A stretch of 64,000 nt of DNA from Paralichthys olivaceus (taxonomy: Eukaryota; Chordata; Actinopteri; Pleuronectiformes; Paralichthyidae), in NCBI RefSeq assembly GCF_024713975.1, contig NC_091099.1, forward strand, positions 10,332,001-10,396,000, in the 5' to 3' direction. Below the pieces are notes generated by a model that was not told the origin of the DNA, did no database searches, and saw nothing but the letters and a program-made list of their open reading frames with translations. A program made the position numbers and the translations under genes. Of the stretch, positions 10,049 through 21,200 are shown piece by piece; the first letter of the stretch is position 1; every line of letters starts with the position of its first letter.

Positions 10049-13000
10049 ATGGCAAGTCTGTCGCGCAGGATCATCAAGGTAATGATTCACACTTTAGACA
10101 GCGGCGCGTGTGAGAGACTTTTCTGCGGGAGACTAAACACAAAGTCTCCGGCTGAAGCTCTGCCGGTGGACAGTTTTGTATGCTAACATTAGCACCTAGC
10201 TCGCTAACGCTAGTGTGCTAAATTAACTTCCGCTTCACTCCTGAGCTCACATACACTGGCGCTGTTTTAAGATGGCGGATAAATGTGCTTCGTGTCGGGC
10301 TCTTCTTTTTCTAAATATTCCTCTGAAGCTCTGAAGCTTCTTCTGACCAGACTGTGCTGTTAACTGAGTGGCTGGCTAACCGGGCTAACCATGCTAACAC
10401 ACGGTTCCATACGGACGTTAGCTAAACCCCGGCTAGCTGTGTGTTAGCTGTGGAAAAACAAGAACACCCTGTTAGTCTGGTTCACCCGGCTCTATACTTT
10501 TAATCTGGCCACACGCGCATTGAAGATGACATGGTTGCTCTCTGAACTAGTTTCCTTTTTATAATCTTATTAAATCATTGTCTGTACTAACCAGTAGCTG
10601 AACATTAGCATCTTAACTTGGTCAGAAGAAGTATTCACTAACACAGCAGGGTGGTAGTCTGCTGGATCAAACTCTGGAGCAGCATCAGTTTATGTTAGCT
10701 CACTAACCAGAGAGTGTGGATGATCCTGAAGGAGTCTGGATTGAACCGTGTGCTTCAGTGTTGTTACGAGCTGTCAGTCCATTGTGATCCATTGTGATCT
10801 ATTGTCTGCACCACACAAACCCAAAGCCACGTTATTTGAATGGTGATGTCATGATGAGCTCTAAATTCACGTCTCTACCATGACAGCTGGATTATTCAGT
10901 ACAAATGCACAGTTCAATGTGGAAGTTCTGTGCACCAAAAGTAAGGTGCAGGAATACATCTAAATTAAATCAGTAGTGTGACCTCCCTTTGTTAGGTAGG
11001 TTGACTCAAGCATCTGGGAGAACTTGCCACATTTCTTATGTGGGTTTAAACTGTCTCAGGTGTCTTTTCATGCAATTCAATATTGATGCTTGATTTTTGG
11101 GTCCTAGGAACTCCAGCTGAACCTTCACCATTACCTTCTCCACCAGTGTGATGACTGTCATGTTGTATATTTGCATCAATTCACTCTCACTTACCATCTA
11201 TAGAAAAAAAAGTACAGCTTGCCTGTTTTGTAAAGGAAGTGGGCATACCTTATATTGAGGCTGATAAAAAAAAAAAAGGATCATTGGAACATGATTGGTA
11301 TCTAAGAGGAGTTTGCACAGGTGGGTTTGTAAGATAAACCACAGATACGGCGGTTGGTGGGAAACGGTGCTCAGCGACTCGAGCCCTTGAGCCCTTAGAG
11401 CGTGTGACTGGGACTGGGAGCCCCTCTCCTGTCTGTGTTTTCACTGCATGGTTTTGTCTGTGGGTTATCTGAAATATTTCAGGAATCTCACTCCCAGTGG
11501 CATTCAGGAGAAGAGGGTCCAAAACAAGAGGGGTGGCCGTTGACAAGCTTTATTTTGTGCATACATCATCATACATCACTGGTTTTACACATTTCTTTGT
11601 TTTTTATTCCAATTTAGTCAGCTGTGATATAGCGGGTGAGGCTGTATTACATGGCCTTATAGAACAGGAAAAGTACACAGTGTTGAGTCTTAAAGGTTCA
11701 GTGTGTAGAATTTAGCGACATCTAGTGTTGAAATTGCACGTTGCAGCGGAATACTCCTCATCTCACCCTCCCCTTCCAAACATGAAAAAGAACCCATGGT
11801 AGCCTTCAGCTGTCATAAAAACTCAAAAGGTGTTTATTTTGTCCAGTCTGGCCGACTGTAAAAAAACATGGCGGCCTGCGTAGAGAGTAAATATAAAGTA
11901 TTTGAATATAAAGGGCCTTTTCTGGGGTAAAGAAAACCACAATTCATACAATTTAGATGAAACAAACTAGTGAAAACATCATGAGGATTATTCTACATAA
12001 AATTTCTGCCAATAGTTCCCTTTCACCTAAATCTTACACACTGGACCTTTAAACTGTAGTTGTCTTGTTTTAGGTTCCTCTCATGTATGGAACTTGCATA
12101 CCACAAGTCTCCTTCTCTTTCACAGAGAAAGAGAAGGAGACGTTTCTGTAGGCCACTTGGCTGTCAGCAGAAGTTGGGTGTTGCCTGGCTGCAGTGGCTG
12201 TAATATGTTGATAATTTAGTTTGTTGTGTTTTAATGAATACACCCTGAGGTGACTGTACCACGCCTAATTTTCGGCCAGGTAAAACCCTGCTGTGGTGAG
12301 TGTCACCTCTAAAAGAAACTTGAATACGTCATAGATTCACAACATTCAGTCACTGTTGCAGTCAACGCCTCCCTCCTTCCTTTCCTCCCTTGTTGTTAGA
12401 ACAATAATGACAGTTGTTTGCAGCTCTCAATAGGGCTTTTAACAATCTTTCCAATAAATACTATAATTTCCAATAGCATATACTAATATTTAATCTTGTG
12501 TCTTCTTTCTCTGTTTTCTTTTACAAGGAAACTCAGCGTTTGCTTGTAGAGCCTGTCCAAGGCATCAGGGCAGAGCCAGATGAGAGCAACTCCCGCTACT
12601 TCCATGTGGTCATTGCTGGACCTCAGGATTCACCATTTGAGGGTGGCTTGTTTAAACTTGAACTCTTTTTACCAGAGGAATATCCCATGGCAGCTCCTAA
12701 AGTACGCTTCATGACCAAAATATATCATCCCAATGTCGACAAGCTGGGAAGAATATGCCTTGACATTTTGAAAGGTAAGTCAGCACATTAATGTCACTGC
12801 TACTGCTCAGGCACCTAGAAGATTGTGTTGCATGACCTTTTGTGAGACATAGAACCCGATTTTATCACGTCTCCAGCTGTTATGTGTGCTATACAGTGCG
12901 TTTAACCTTAAAGCAACACTAAAGCTGCTTTCAGACATGCGCTGGACTCTGTAGAAATCCAGGAGAATCCGATGTGTGAAACGTAGCAGGGATCCCCCGC

Positions 13001-14574
13001 TTGATTCATCAGATGCAGCTGTGTGAAAGACAGGTTCTTGGTCAACTCTGTAGTCAATTCTCCGGATTTTACCCAGAGTTCATATCTGAAAACGGCTTAT
13101 CAATCAGTTCCAAGCTTCTCACAGGAGATCATACCTTATCACCAGAAGCACGGTGAACTATGAAACTCATTATGACGCTGCTATTTTAAAGTAAAACAGT
13201 TGCTTTAATATACACATATTCCTCCTCAGATAGTTACGATCACACTTGACAGAATGTGTTTCTTCCGAAGCAGCTTTAATAGGTACTTTGCATTGGCATT
13301 GGTGATTCAGGCTTGTGACTGTAGGAAAGCATTCTATGTATTGTGCTCTTGATGTTTGGTCTATGAGCGACTTACCAATTTCAGCTTATCCAAAACATCA
13401 AGTGCCTCTTGTGTTACACTTTTTACCCTAAAATGGAGCTTCTAGCCACAATAGTTTGTGTATCACCACTGTCACTTCACAACTCCAGCGGCTTTAAATA
13501 GATGAACTATTCCTGTGCTTTTTCTTTTACTCTTTCTTACTCTAATTTCATCACATTACACTCAATTTTCCCTTTGCTTATCTTTTTCACTATTTAAGTC
13601 CCATTAATATCCATTTTTTTAATTTTTTCCCAGATAAATGGTCACCAGCTCTGCAGATTCGCACAGTGCTGCTATCGATCCAGGCGTTACTAAGCGCTCC
13701 AAACCCTGATGATCCTCTTGCAAATGATGTTGCAGAGAGGTGGAAGTCCAACGAAGCTGAAGCCATAGGAACAGGTGAGAACTAACTGGGGGGGGTAGAG
13801 TGGTCGTCCTCTTACCAGAAGGTCAACGGTTTGATCCCAGTGTCCTTGGACCCCGACTAGAAAAAAGTGCTGCCAATAGATGCACTGTGTGTGAATGGCA
13901 ATAAACTGTGCTGTAAATTGGTCATCAAGCCTCACCCACTTCATTATTAACACAGAGCAAAGTTTACTGCACTTTATATCCAGCTCCTGTCTAGTCTACT
14001 GTCCATTTCAGCAAAATCTCAGCAGTACATCCTTGAGTCCAACTGAATGTGCCAAATTTAAGAAATTCCATTATGAAAGATTATGTTCACAAGAACAGGA
14101 TGGACAACATGAAATGTAATCCCTCCGGTCACAGGATGTTGCCGGTGCAGAGGCATAAAAAGTTAAAGTCCAGTCCCGACTAAATATATCAGATACTGAA
14201 ATATGATGAAACTGCAACACTCTCACATTTTAATAAACAGTGAAACTCTATTTAAAAGGTAGTTTTCTTTTTGAATGGCTTTTAAAATAAATCCCCATGA
14301 CAGTGAAGTCCTGAGGCTAAAATGTGTTTCGTGACTTGTAGCATTAGTTTGGAGTTCACTGCAATTTCCCCAATAAAGTTTAAAAGATATAAAGTTTGTT
14401 GGTGGTGTTGGTCTTTCCAATATACTTTACTGCTGACTTGGCCATTTTGAATCAGCTGTGTTTCAGAGCAGTCAACTTTCATCAGTTTGTGTTCTTATTT
14501 TGCTTGTTTGTTTTTCCCTCTCTACAGCCAGGGAATGGACCATGCTTTATGCTGGACACAAGAATAAAGTGTAG
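10049..14574 (+). CDS. ube2n: ube2n, ubiquitin-conjugating enzyme E2 N (Ubc13)
   Basis: E2 that builds Lys63-linked ubiquitin chains with a UBE2V partner in DNA-damage tolerance and NF-kB signalling. Coding exons: 10049-10078, 12528-12774, 13634-13774, 14528-14574; 154 aa. The start [10 protein letters not shown] matches the mammalian MAGLPRRIIK exon. The catalytic Cys sits in GRICLDILK at residue 87, and the HPN motif (YHPNVDKLG) is intact. The UBE2V-facing Glu55 and Phe57 (KLELF) and Met64 (EEYPMAAP) are kept. Differences from mammals include Thr51 to Leu (EGGLFKLEL) and a diverged, two-residue-longer tail ([12 protein letters not shown] instead of WTRLYAMNNI). All joins keep phase. The altered tail suggests one of the teleost ube2n duplicates; which one cannot be decided here. 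Confidence 0.95.
10182..10448. promoter_or_regulatory. ube2n: GCTAAC/GTTAGC motif cluster in ube2n intron 1
   Basis: Seven exact GCTAAC or GTTAGC hexamers (10182, 10203, 10375, 10384, 10393, 10417, 10443) and one GCTAGC (10432) lie in 267 bases, just downstream of exon 1. A further GTTAGC is at 10694. Function unknown; a matching cluster lies in eea1 intron 1. Confidence 0.6.
11691..12051. mobile_element. MITE-like element, copy 1 (ube2n intron 1)
   Basis: Begins TAAAGGTTCAGTGTGTAGAA and ends ATCTTACACACTGGACCTTTA, an imperfect terminal inverted repeat of about 20 bp. TA at both ends fits a TA target-site duplication. It is 361 bp long with no ORF. Internal text (aaaactcaaaaggtgttta, acatggcggcc, gatgaaacaaac) is shared with three other copies in the window. 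Confidence 0.85.
12107..12141. other. Perfect 15-bp hairpin in ube2n intron 1
   Basis: GTCTCCTTCTCTTTC (12107-12121) is followed by a five-base loop and its exact reverse complement GAAAGAGAAGGAGAC (12127-12141). It lies 56 bases after the end of MITE copy 1. No known RNA family is recognised. Confidence 0.7.
13797..13990 (+). repeat. tRNA-derived SINE (ube2n intron 3)
   Basis: Carries a tRNA-like internal promoter: an A-box-like 'ggtagagtggtcgt' and a B-box-like 'ggtttgatccc'. These are followed by text resembling teleost SINE bodies ('cagtgtccttgg', 'gtgtgtgaatggcaa', 'ctgcactttatatccag'). It is not a functional tRNA gene. Confidence 0.65.
14012..14165 (+). repeat. Interspersed repeat fragment (same family as 1205-1500)
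   Basis: Contains 'acatccttgagtccaact', 'gtgccaaatttaagaaattc' and 'gttcacaagaacaggatgga'. It sits directly after the SINE in ube2n intron 3. Confidence 0.5.
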
Positions 14575-15790
14575 AGCAGCCTGACAAGTGGAGACACAAG
14601 TGGAAGACAAGTGTGAACCCAACTCCTCATGTTCTGCCAAGACCTCTTCCTACTTCATTTGCATTTAAAGGACACAGTCTCACATGAATAAATATCGAAA
14701 TAAATATCTCTAAAATAAATACACACATATACACGTCTATTATAGAATAATCATCAATAACGTAAAGGAAAAAAACTGCAGACAACTGGTGATTTGAATG
14801 CACACTAGAGATGAAATGGCTTGTCTTTGTCCTAACCCACTACTGTTGAAATGCATGGGCAGAGGTTTTACATCTTCTCACCTGGCTTTCTTCACCCATT
14901 CATTTTTTGGGGGGAGGATTTTACCAACTGTGCTCAAACATGCACGTTTAGGGGGAGAGGGTATTCTGTGTCTGGGATGGGATGGGTGAAGGAGAGACTG
15001 GATAGATTTGGTTAATGTGATATACATTTTATGTTTGTCTACTTTTTTTTTCCTTTTAAGGATCTTTGTTTTGTTGTGCTGCTGTTTGTTTATTAAAAGC
15101 AGCTAACCGCTACTAACCTACTGTAGACACTCAGACCAGAGTTTCGTCCTGTGAAGGTGATGCAGCAGGACGCATAAGTAATTATAATCATGCTTCTTCT
15201 TTAAGTCACAGCTTGCTTTATTAAGTTAAAAATAAAATGACTAAAAAAATATATATATATACTCAGCCTGCCACATTAACCTTCAAACACTCTGTAGACC
15301 TGGATGTAATCTTGGGGAAGGTGAGATTGAATGTGGAGGGTGTGAAGGACATTGAGGACTCTTAGTTTTAGCTCATAGTGTATGTTTTACTACCATATCC
15401 AGCCTTTTATTTGTGAATCTTTCTTATGCCATACTAACTCCTCAGCTTGTTTCCCCTGTGTGTCACCTCAGTCTAATTCTACAAGACTGTGGTCTATTTT
15501 TTCCATTGGCATTTATTTCATAAGGCAGGGATTACACGTGAGCTGTTGTTTGTTGATAAGTTCAGTGGGTGTTGCGGGGCTGACCTGTGTGGGACATAGT
15601 GCTGAGTAGTTGCGGGATCAAACTCCAAATGATCGGGGAAGGCAGTTGTGACTCGTGATGGTCGTAGTTGGTCTTAGGCTGAAAAGTCTGTATTCATTTC
15701 ACTGTCTGTAAATTCTTTCTCTCTATTCATCTGGGGGGGGGGGGTTAAACTGAACAGTTCAACTGCATACTTTTATGTTCTGTAAATAAA
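14575..15790 (+). other. ube2n: ube2n 3' UTR
   Basis: About 1.2 kb between the stop codon and the AATAAA at 15785-15790. It includes a (TA)n run near 15250 and a G10 run near 15735. No other gene is visible. Confidence 0.5.
15785..15790 (+). terminator. ube2n: ube2n poly(A) signal AATAAA
   Basis: Canonical hexamer followed by a second at about 15802. Earlier AATAAA hexamers at about 14690-14720 could give a short 3' UTR isoform. Confidence 0.5.
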
Positions 15791-15814
15791 ATCTATTGAT
15801 TAATAAACAGCTAC

Positions 15815-17045
15815 CTGTGTGGGATTCTTGATGGGGAAGACATGGAAGACAAGGCAAGTGTGAAACCTACTGTTGATGTATGTTGTATTTTTTTGTTTGT
15901 AGGGATGGCTTACAGGTTGGATTTTGTGACCTTGGTCAGAAAGCTCATGAGCAAATCCTGTGATGCAATAAGTACTTATATAAAGTACTCTTCCAAATCC
16001 AGTGTGGAATTAGAGTATAATCACGTGAAATTAAGAATTCTGTTTTCATCACTTTAGAATGAGGACTTATACTTTATATGTGGAGCTGGTCCTCTTCCAC
16101 AGAATCATCCAACTAATTGTATCTTCATGCTTATTAATTATTTGGTCCTTGACTTTTCACAAACCTTTTGAATCTCATGATGCATTAGTGTTGCTTTGGA
16201 TCTGGATCAGCATCATTGGAGTTCTCTCTTGTTGTGCTACCAGATGTCTGTGGTCTTAACATTCTACAAAGTCAACACACTGACACATTGTCACATTTGA
16301 ACAAGGCTGGATGCAGAGTGGATGACATCCACTAGAGGGACACCGGCCTGAGCTTTGTAACTTGTACCTTCAGCAGCAACACATTTCAGGCCTCACGCAC
16401 TTCATTAGAAGAAGCTCACTACTGAGTTTTACCACCAGGCTGCGTCCCTGCTCTGACAGTGGTTTGAAGCTGGAGTTCAATGCTTATTTGACCTTAAATC
16501 AGCCGGGAATGGCCTTATGTTTCCTTTCAGATATTATGAGAAATGGAGCAAACATGAGAACATATAAATCAAGTAAGCCATACTACAGGTGGAATATGCA
16601 ACAAAAAGCAATGGCCAAACTTTTAAACAATTCAAATAACAAAATGTCAAATGTAATGTAGCACAAATCTAATTCATGCATTCAATAAGCTCTACATTTT
16701 ATTTGTATGTATCTCCAAAAGAGATAATGCTCTTCTACGGGGTTACAAAACCTGTGATAGAGGATGAAATGTAGGGGTTTGTTTTAGGAAGTTGATCACA
16801 AATGTATTCATGCATCATTTTAGTACTGGGATTAAAACAACAAATAGACTTCAACTGCCTTAAAATGAAATGATCTTCAAAGCAGCATTAAATGCATCAC
16901 TAAGGTGAAGACTGATCAGTTTTTAACCAGCTGATGTCTGATAATAATAATAATGATCATCAATATCGACATTAATTTTTATTTACTTCATTCACTTCTC
17001 CTGCCAATGTTACAATGGGCCTGTTTTACAAGGAAGGACATGAGT
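15815..17045. other. Intergenic DNA between ube2n and nudt4
   Basis: AT-rich with no convincing exon. Small ORFs here lack splice context and family resemblance. Part of the right side may be distal nudt4 promoter. Confidence 0.5.
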
Positions 17046-17046
17046 A

Positions 17047-17049
<3 letters not shown>

Positions 17050-17114
<65 letters not shown>
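17050..17114. repeat. (GT)n microsatellite upstream of nudt4
   Basis: About 32 GT units followed by GA-rich and GTGA repeats to about 17220. It sits about 0.2 kb upstream of the probable nudt4 transcription start. Confidence 0.97.
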
Positions 17115-17123
<9 letters not shown>

Positions 17124-17261
17124 TGTGAGTGTGAGTGTGTGAGTGTGTGCAGCTCTCAGGTCAGCTGGTGGCAGCTCACCCAGCACAGATGTGAGTAAGA
17201 GAGAGAGAGAGAGTGTGTGTGGCTGACAGCGGCTCTGCTCCGCCATGGTGGACACTGACTC

Positions 17262-17560
17262 TATATATCCACACACACACACATGCAGAGGGACAGAGGG
17301 ACGTGGTGTCGGAGCTCAGAGATGAATGAATGAACAGAGGCTCTGTCTCTTCTTCTTCTTCACTCAGACCGTGTGAAGAGGCTCAGTCTGGGGACAAACT
17401 GCGGAGACACCACGCTGCTCCCGCCGAGAAGACAACCGCCTCCTCCTCCTTCTTCTTCTTCTTCTTCTTCAGCGTCTGTTGAAGTCAGATCTTCTCTGTT
17501 CGCAACTTCGTTTCTTTAACTTTAACGTTTGCTGGCGCTGGACGAAGACTGTGGACCTTT
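17262..17560 (+). promoter_or_regulatory. nudt4: nudt4 promoter and 5' UTR
   Basis: A TATATA at 17262-17267 could be a TATA box, placing transcription start near 17290-17300. The 5' UTR includes a (CTT/TTC)n tract at about 17440-17470. Start-site placement is inferred, not seen. Confidence 0.4.
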
Positions 17561-17662
17561 ATGATGAAGTTTAAACCCAACCAGACCAGGACGTACGACG
17601 GAGAGGGCTTCAAGAGGAGGGCAGCGTGTCTGTGTTTCAGAAACGACCAGGAGGACGAGGTG

Positions 17663-17738
<76 letters not shown>

Positions 17739-18247
17739 ATCCAGGTATCACTCATATGGTGGAGACCTGAATCTGTCCACACAGTCACATTTTAGGGACT
17801 TCTCCTCATTGTGGGGCTAAAAATCAGATTCCCCATCATGTAACTTATGAAAGTTTAAGGTGAAGACGTGTTTTAAGGTACATTTTAGGTTAGGTTTAAG
17901 GTAATGGTTAGGTTAAGGTTCGATTCAGGTAAGAATAAGTTAAGGTGTTGGGTTAAGGTTAGGGTTTATGTAAATTGAGGTTTGGATTAGGTTAAGGCTA
18001 TGTGCATTTGTATTAAGATTTAGGTTGAGGTTATGTTAAGGTTACATTAGGTTAGAGTTAATTGATATGGTTAAGATTAGAGTGTGTGCATGAAATCAAT
18101 GTAAATAAGTCATAGGGACAGAACTGGTTGTGTGTGTACTAATTTTGTTATCTCTTTAGATATAATAGAAATATAAATTCAGAGATCCTGGTTGAGGTTA
18201 AGGTTAAAGTTTTGGTTAGGATGTCCACAACGATGTCTATGCAGTGT

Positions 18248-18292
<45 letters not shown>

Positions 18293-21200
18293 AGAGAACA
18301 TTTACTCACATCCTTTACATTTTGATACAGCTGCAACTATCAGCACAATTTAACAGACGTGTCACACACGTGAAGTAGTCTGAGGTTGAATATTGTCTCT
18401 GTGTGTGTGTGAGGGTTCATTCACTTGTGTGATGTTAGTTGAGGTGAGCGTAACTTGGCTGAGGGGCCAAATATTTGACCTATTAAACAAGGGGGGGTCT
18501 CATAACCTGGCAACTGCAGTAACCAGCAGCCAGCAGGAGACCCATCACTTTCATTTCCTGTCCAGGAGGAATTCCAGATAAGTCATAACTCATGAAGACG
18601 AGGCCACCTCGCTGTGTCCAGGTAGAAGCTGTGGAGGCTGAAATACTGTCAGTGACACTCAAGAGTGTAGCTCATGACATCCAGTGTTAACTGCAGATGC
18701 ATTTATAGGTCTAACATTACATGTGATTATACAAATATATGTCCTGTAATTACCACCTGTCACTATAAAATCTTCACACATGCACACTTACACACAGTGA
18801 CATCAGCTGATGTGGAGACGCACAGGAGCATTTCCATATCTACACGTGCCACGGTTGATCACTTGCAGCTCCTGCACTACATCCCATGTTTAGTTCTGGT
18901 TTTGGTTGTGCTAAACCACAGTATGATTGGAGTCTGTATTTAAGAAACTTTAGCAGAGACAGGAAACACCCACTCAAAGTTGTTACCCTTTTAACTAGAA
19001 TGGAACTCAGTAGATCACATACCTACGCTGACCCAACAGGCCCTGTAAAGTCAATCAAGCTGCACCAAATTGCACACACTCAGATTATTAGTCCCCTAAA
19101 TATGCCTGATTTTGTTCATCCAGATCAGCTTGAGACAAACTGTTGGAAGTCAATGTTAGGAAAGTGGAAAAGAAGCCTTAATCAAAAGTTAATGGGTTCC
19201 TCTTTGGCCATGTCCCATCCTTCCAATTCAATAAAATCAGTTCAGTAGTTTTTACATAATCTCCCTCTAATAGACAAACAGTCAGACAGCAGTGAAAGCA
19301 CAACCTCATGTAACCTCACAACCTTAATGTAGGGATTTCTGTAGTTCACTATCAAATGCTGTGTGTTCTCTCATTAATATGAAAGTGGTCACACCAGATA
19401 ACAGGCTTGTGTGGCTAATGAGAAAGTGAAATAATAAGTAATTAACTCTGACACCACTGACATTATAAAGGTTGTAATCTGTTGGACTCACTCAATCCTA
19501 AAATAAACCTGTAAAGATTACTGCAGCCACTTTCTAGAACCTCTGATGTTATTTGGATTTTTATTAGGCTTGATGACTTGTTGTTGGCTCATATGAAAGT
19601 AGACTGGGAGCAGATGGGTGTCCTAGAGCACAACGTGTCTGCCTAGTGACGGCAGGCCATCTCACATGTGATAGGGGGAGTGGGGTTGTCGGGGGGTTGA
19701 GTGTTACACTGTGTGCGAAACACCAAGTGACCTATCAGCTGCAATTTTTAGAAACAAGGTGCAGGCACTAGCTGTCCCCTGACAGATTTTCTTTCCTGCT
19801 CCCAGTGCCCTCACAGTGCTCCTCCCTCTCTCTCTTTCTCTCTTGTCATCATGGTGTCTCTTTCTCTATCTCTCTCGCTCTGCTATTCTTCTGTGACGTC
19901 TGTGCTGAAAGTCACGTTGATTGTTGTTGATTGCAATGGAAGAGGAGGATGATCTGCTCTGGCGTTGTGTGCCACACTCACTTTATGTGGTAAACTATCC
20001 ACCCAGTCTGCATACCTGGTTTATAGTCACTTCCTCAACATGTCAGCTGGAGTCCAGGGGGACAGGAGGAAAGAACATATGGCAAATATGCATAAAAATA
20101 GTGACGGAATGTAAAAGCATGAAATGTAAAAGCATTAGTAAATAAAATGATGATTAATTATTGATCTTGTCGACATGACTGTAAAACAGTCAATATATTT
20201 CACCAGAGTGTTTCTGCTAATAGCCACTAAACTATATTGAACAGACTTGAAAATTATACAGAAAGTATCAGTGTCATCAGTGTCAGAAGTCACGGGACTA
20301 ATAAAAATGATATTCTGAAATAGTTGGAGCTTCCATTAGGCTTTTTCCTCATGATACCTGATTTGTTTATCTTATTCAGGGTGTAACATCCGTCATAGGC
20401 TCTTGAGCTGGATAGTGATCAGGGTTGATTGCCCTAAAGCGGATGTAGATGTCCCGACTCAATGATCACCCTCACTCTGAACCCTCAGGGAGGTGTGCTA
20501 GTTCCTGTCGGGGTCATTAACCTTCTCTGCTATAAGCTCCTTTGTTTTCATACAGAAAAGCAACTGCTGATCCAGTTGTTTTTGAAAAGCCTTTTGGCTG
20601 CGAGTGTGTGTACGAGTAGCTGCCTACGTGTTCCACGTGGTGTTTGTGTGAAATTGCGCATGCATGTGTGTGTGTTGTGTCTGTTCGACAGCAGCCAGTG
20701 TTTCTACAGTGCAGGGGCACAGACAGACAAGTTGTCATAGGCTGTGAATTCTAGGTTTACTTAGTATTATTTAGGGTCTGCTACGATAAGGAATTAAAGC
20801 AGGAAGGTGCAGGATTGATTTATGCATCCTTATCTACTCTATGTTCTGCATTTTTATATTACTGTCCATAAAAATAAAAAAATACAATGTGAACATTTGA
20901 ATGCATCATAATTCATGTTTCTATCTCCCACTTAAGAGGGGAAAGCTCTAACTCAGCAGGTTTAAGTGAGTCAGCAGCTACTGCAGGTCACTGAATGTGA
21001 TATCTCACTCATACCTTCTATCCTGACCTGTTAACCCTACATAAATATTGACAGTTGTCTGTGTTAAGAACGAGTCATATGGCCACCAGAGAGTTTGTAA
21101 ATGCAGCAACAGAGTCAGAGAACACATTTCGTCACACCCATGTACATTCATGTATTTACACTATCTTTGTGCTGCTGAACATAGTGGCTGCATGTGTCTA

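Noticed and set aside
13797..13870. tRNA gene
   Set aside because: Box A and B resemblance is present but there is no foldable cloverleaf, and a SINE body follows. Treated as a tRNA-derived SINE.
17875..18075. Interstitial telomere sequence
   Set aside because: GGTTA/AGGTT units are irregular and only rarely TTAGGG. It looks like a degenerate simple repeat.
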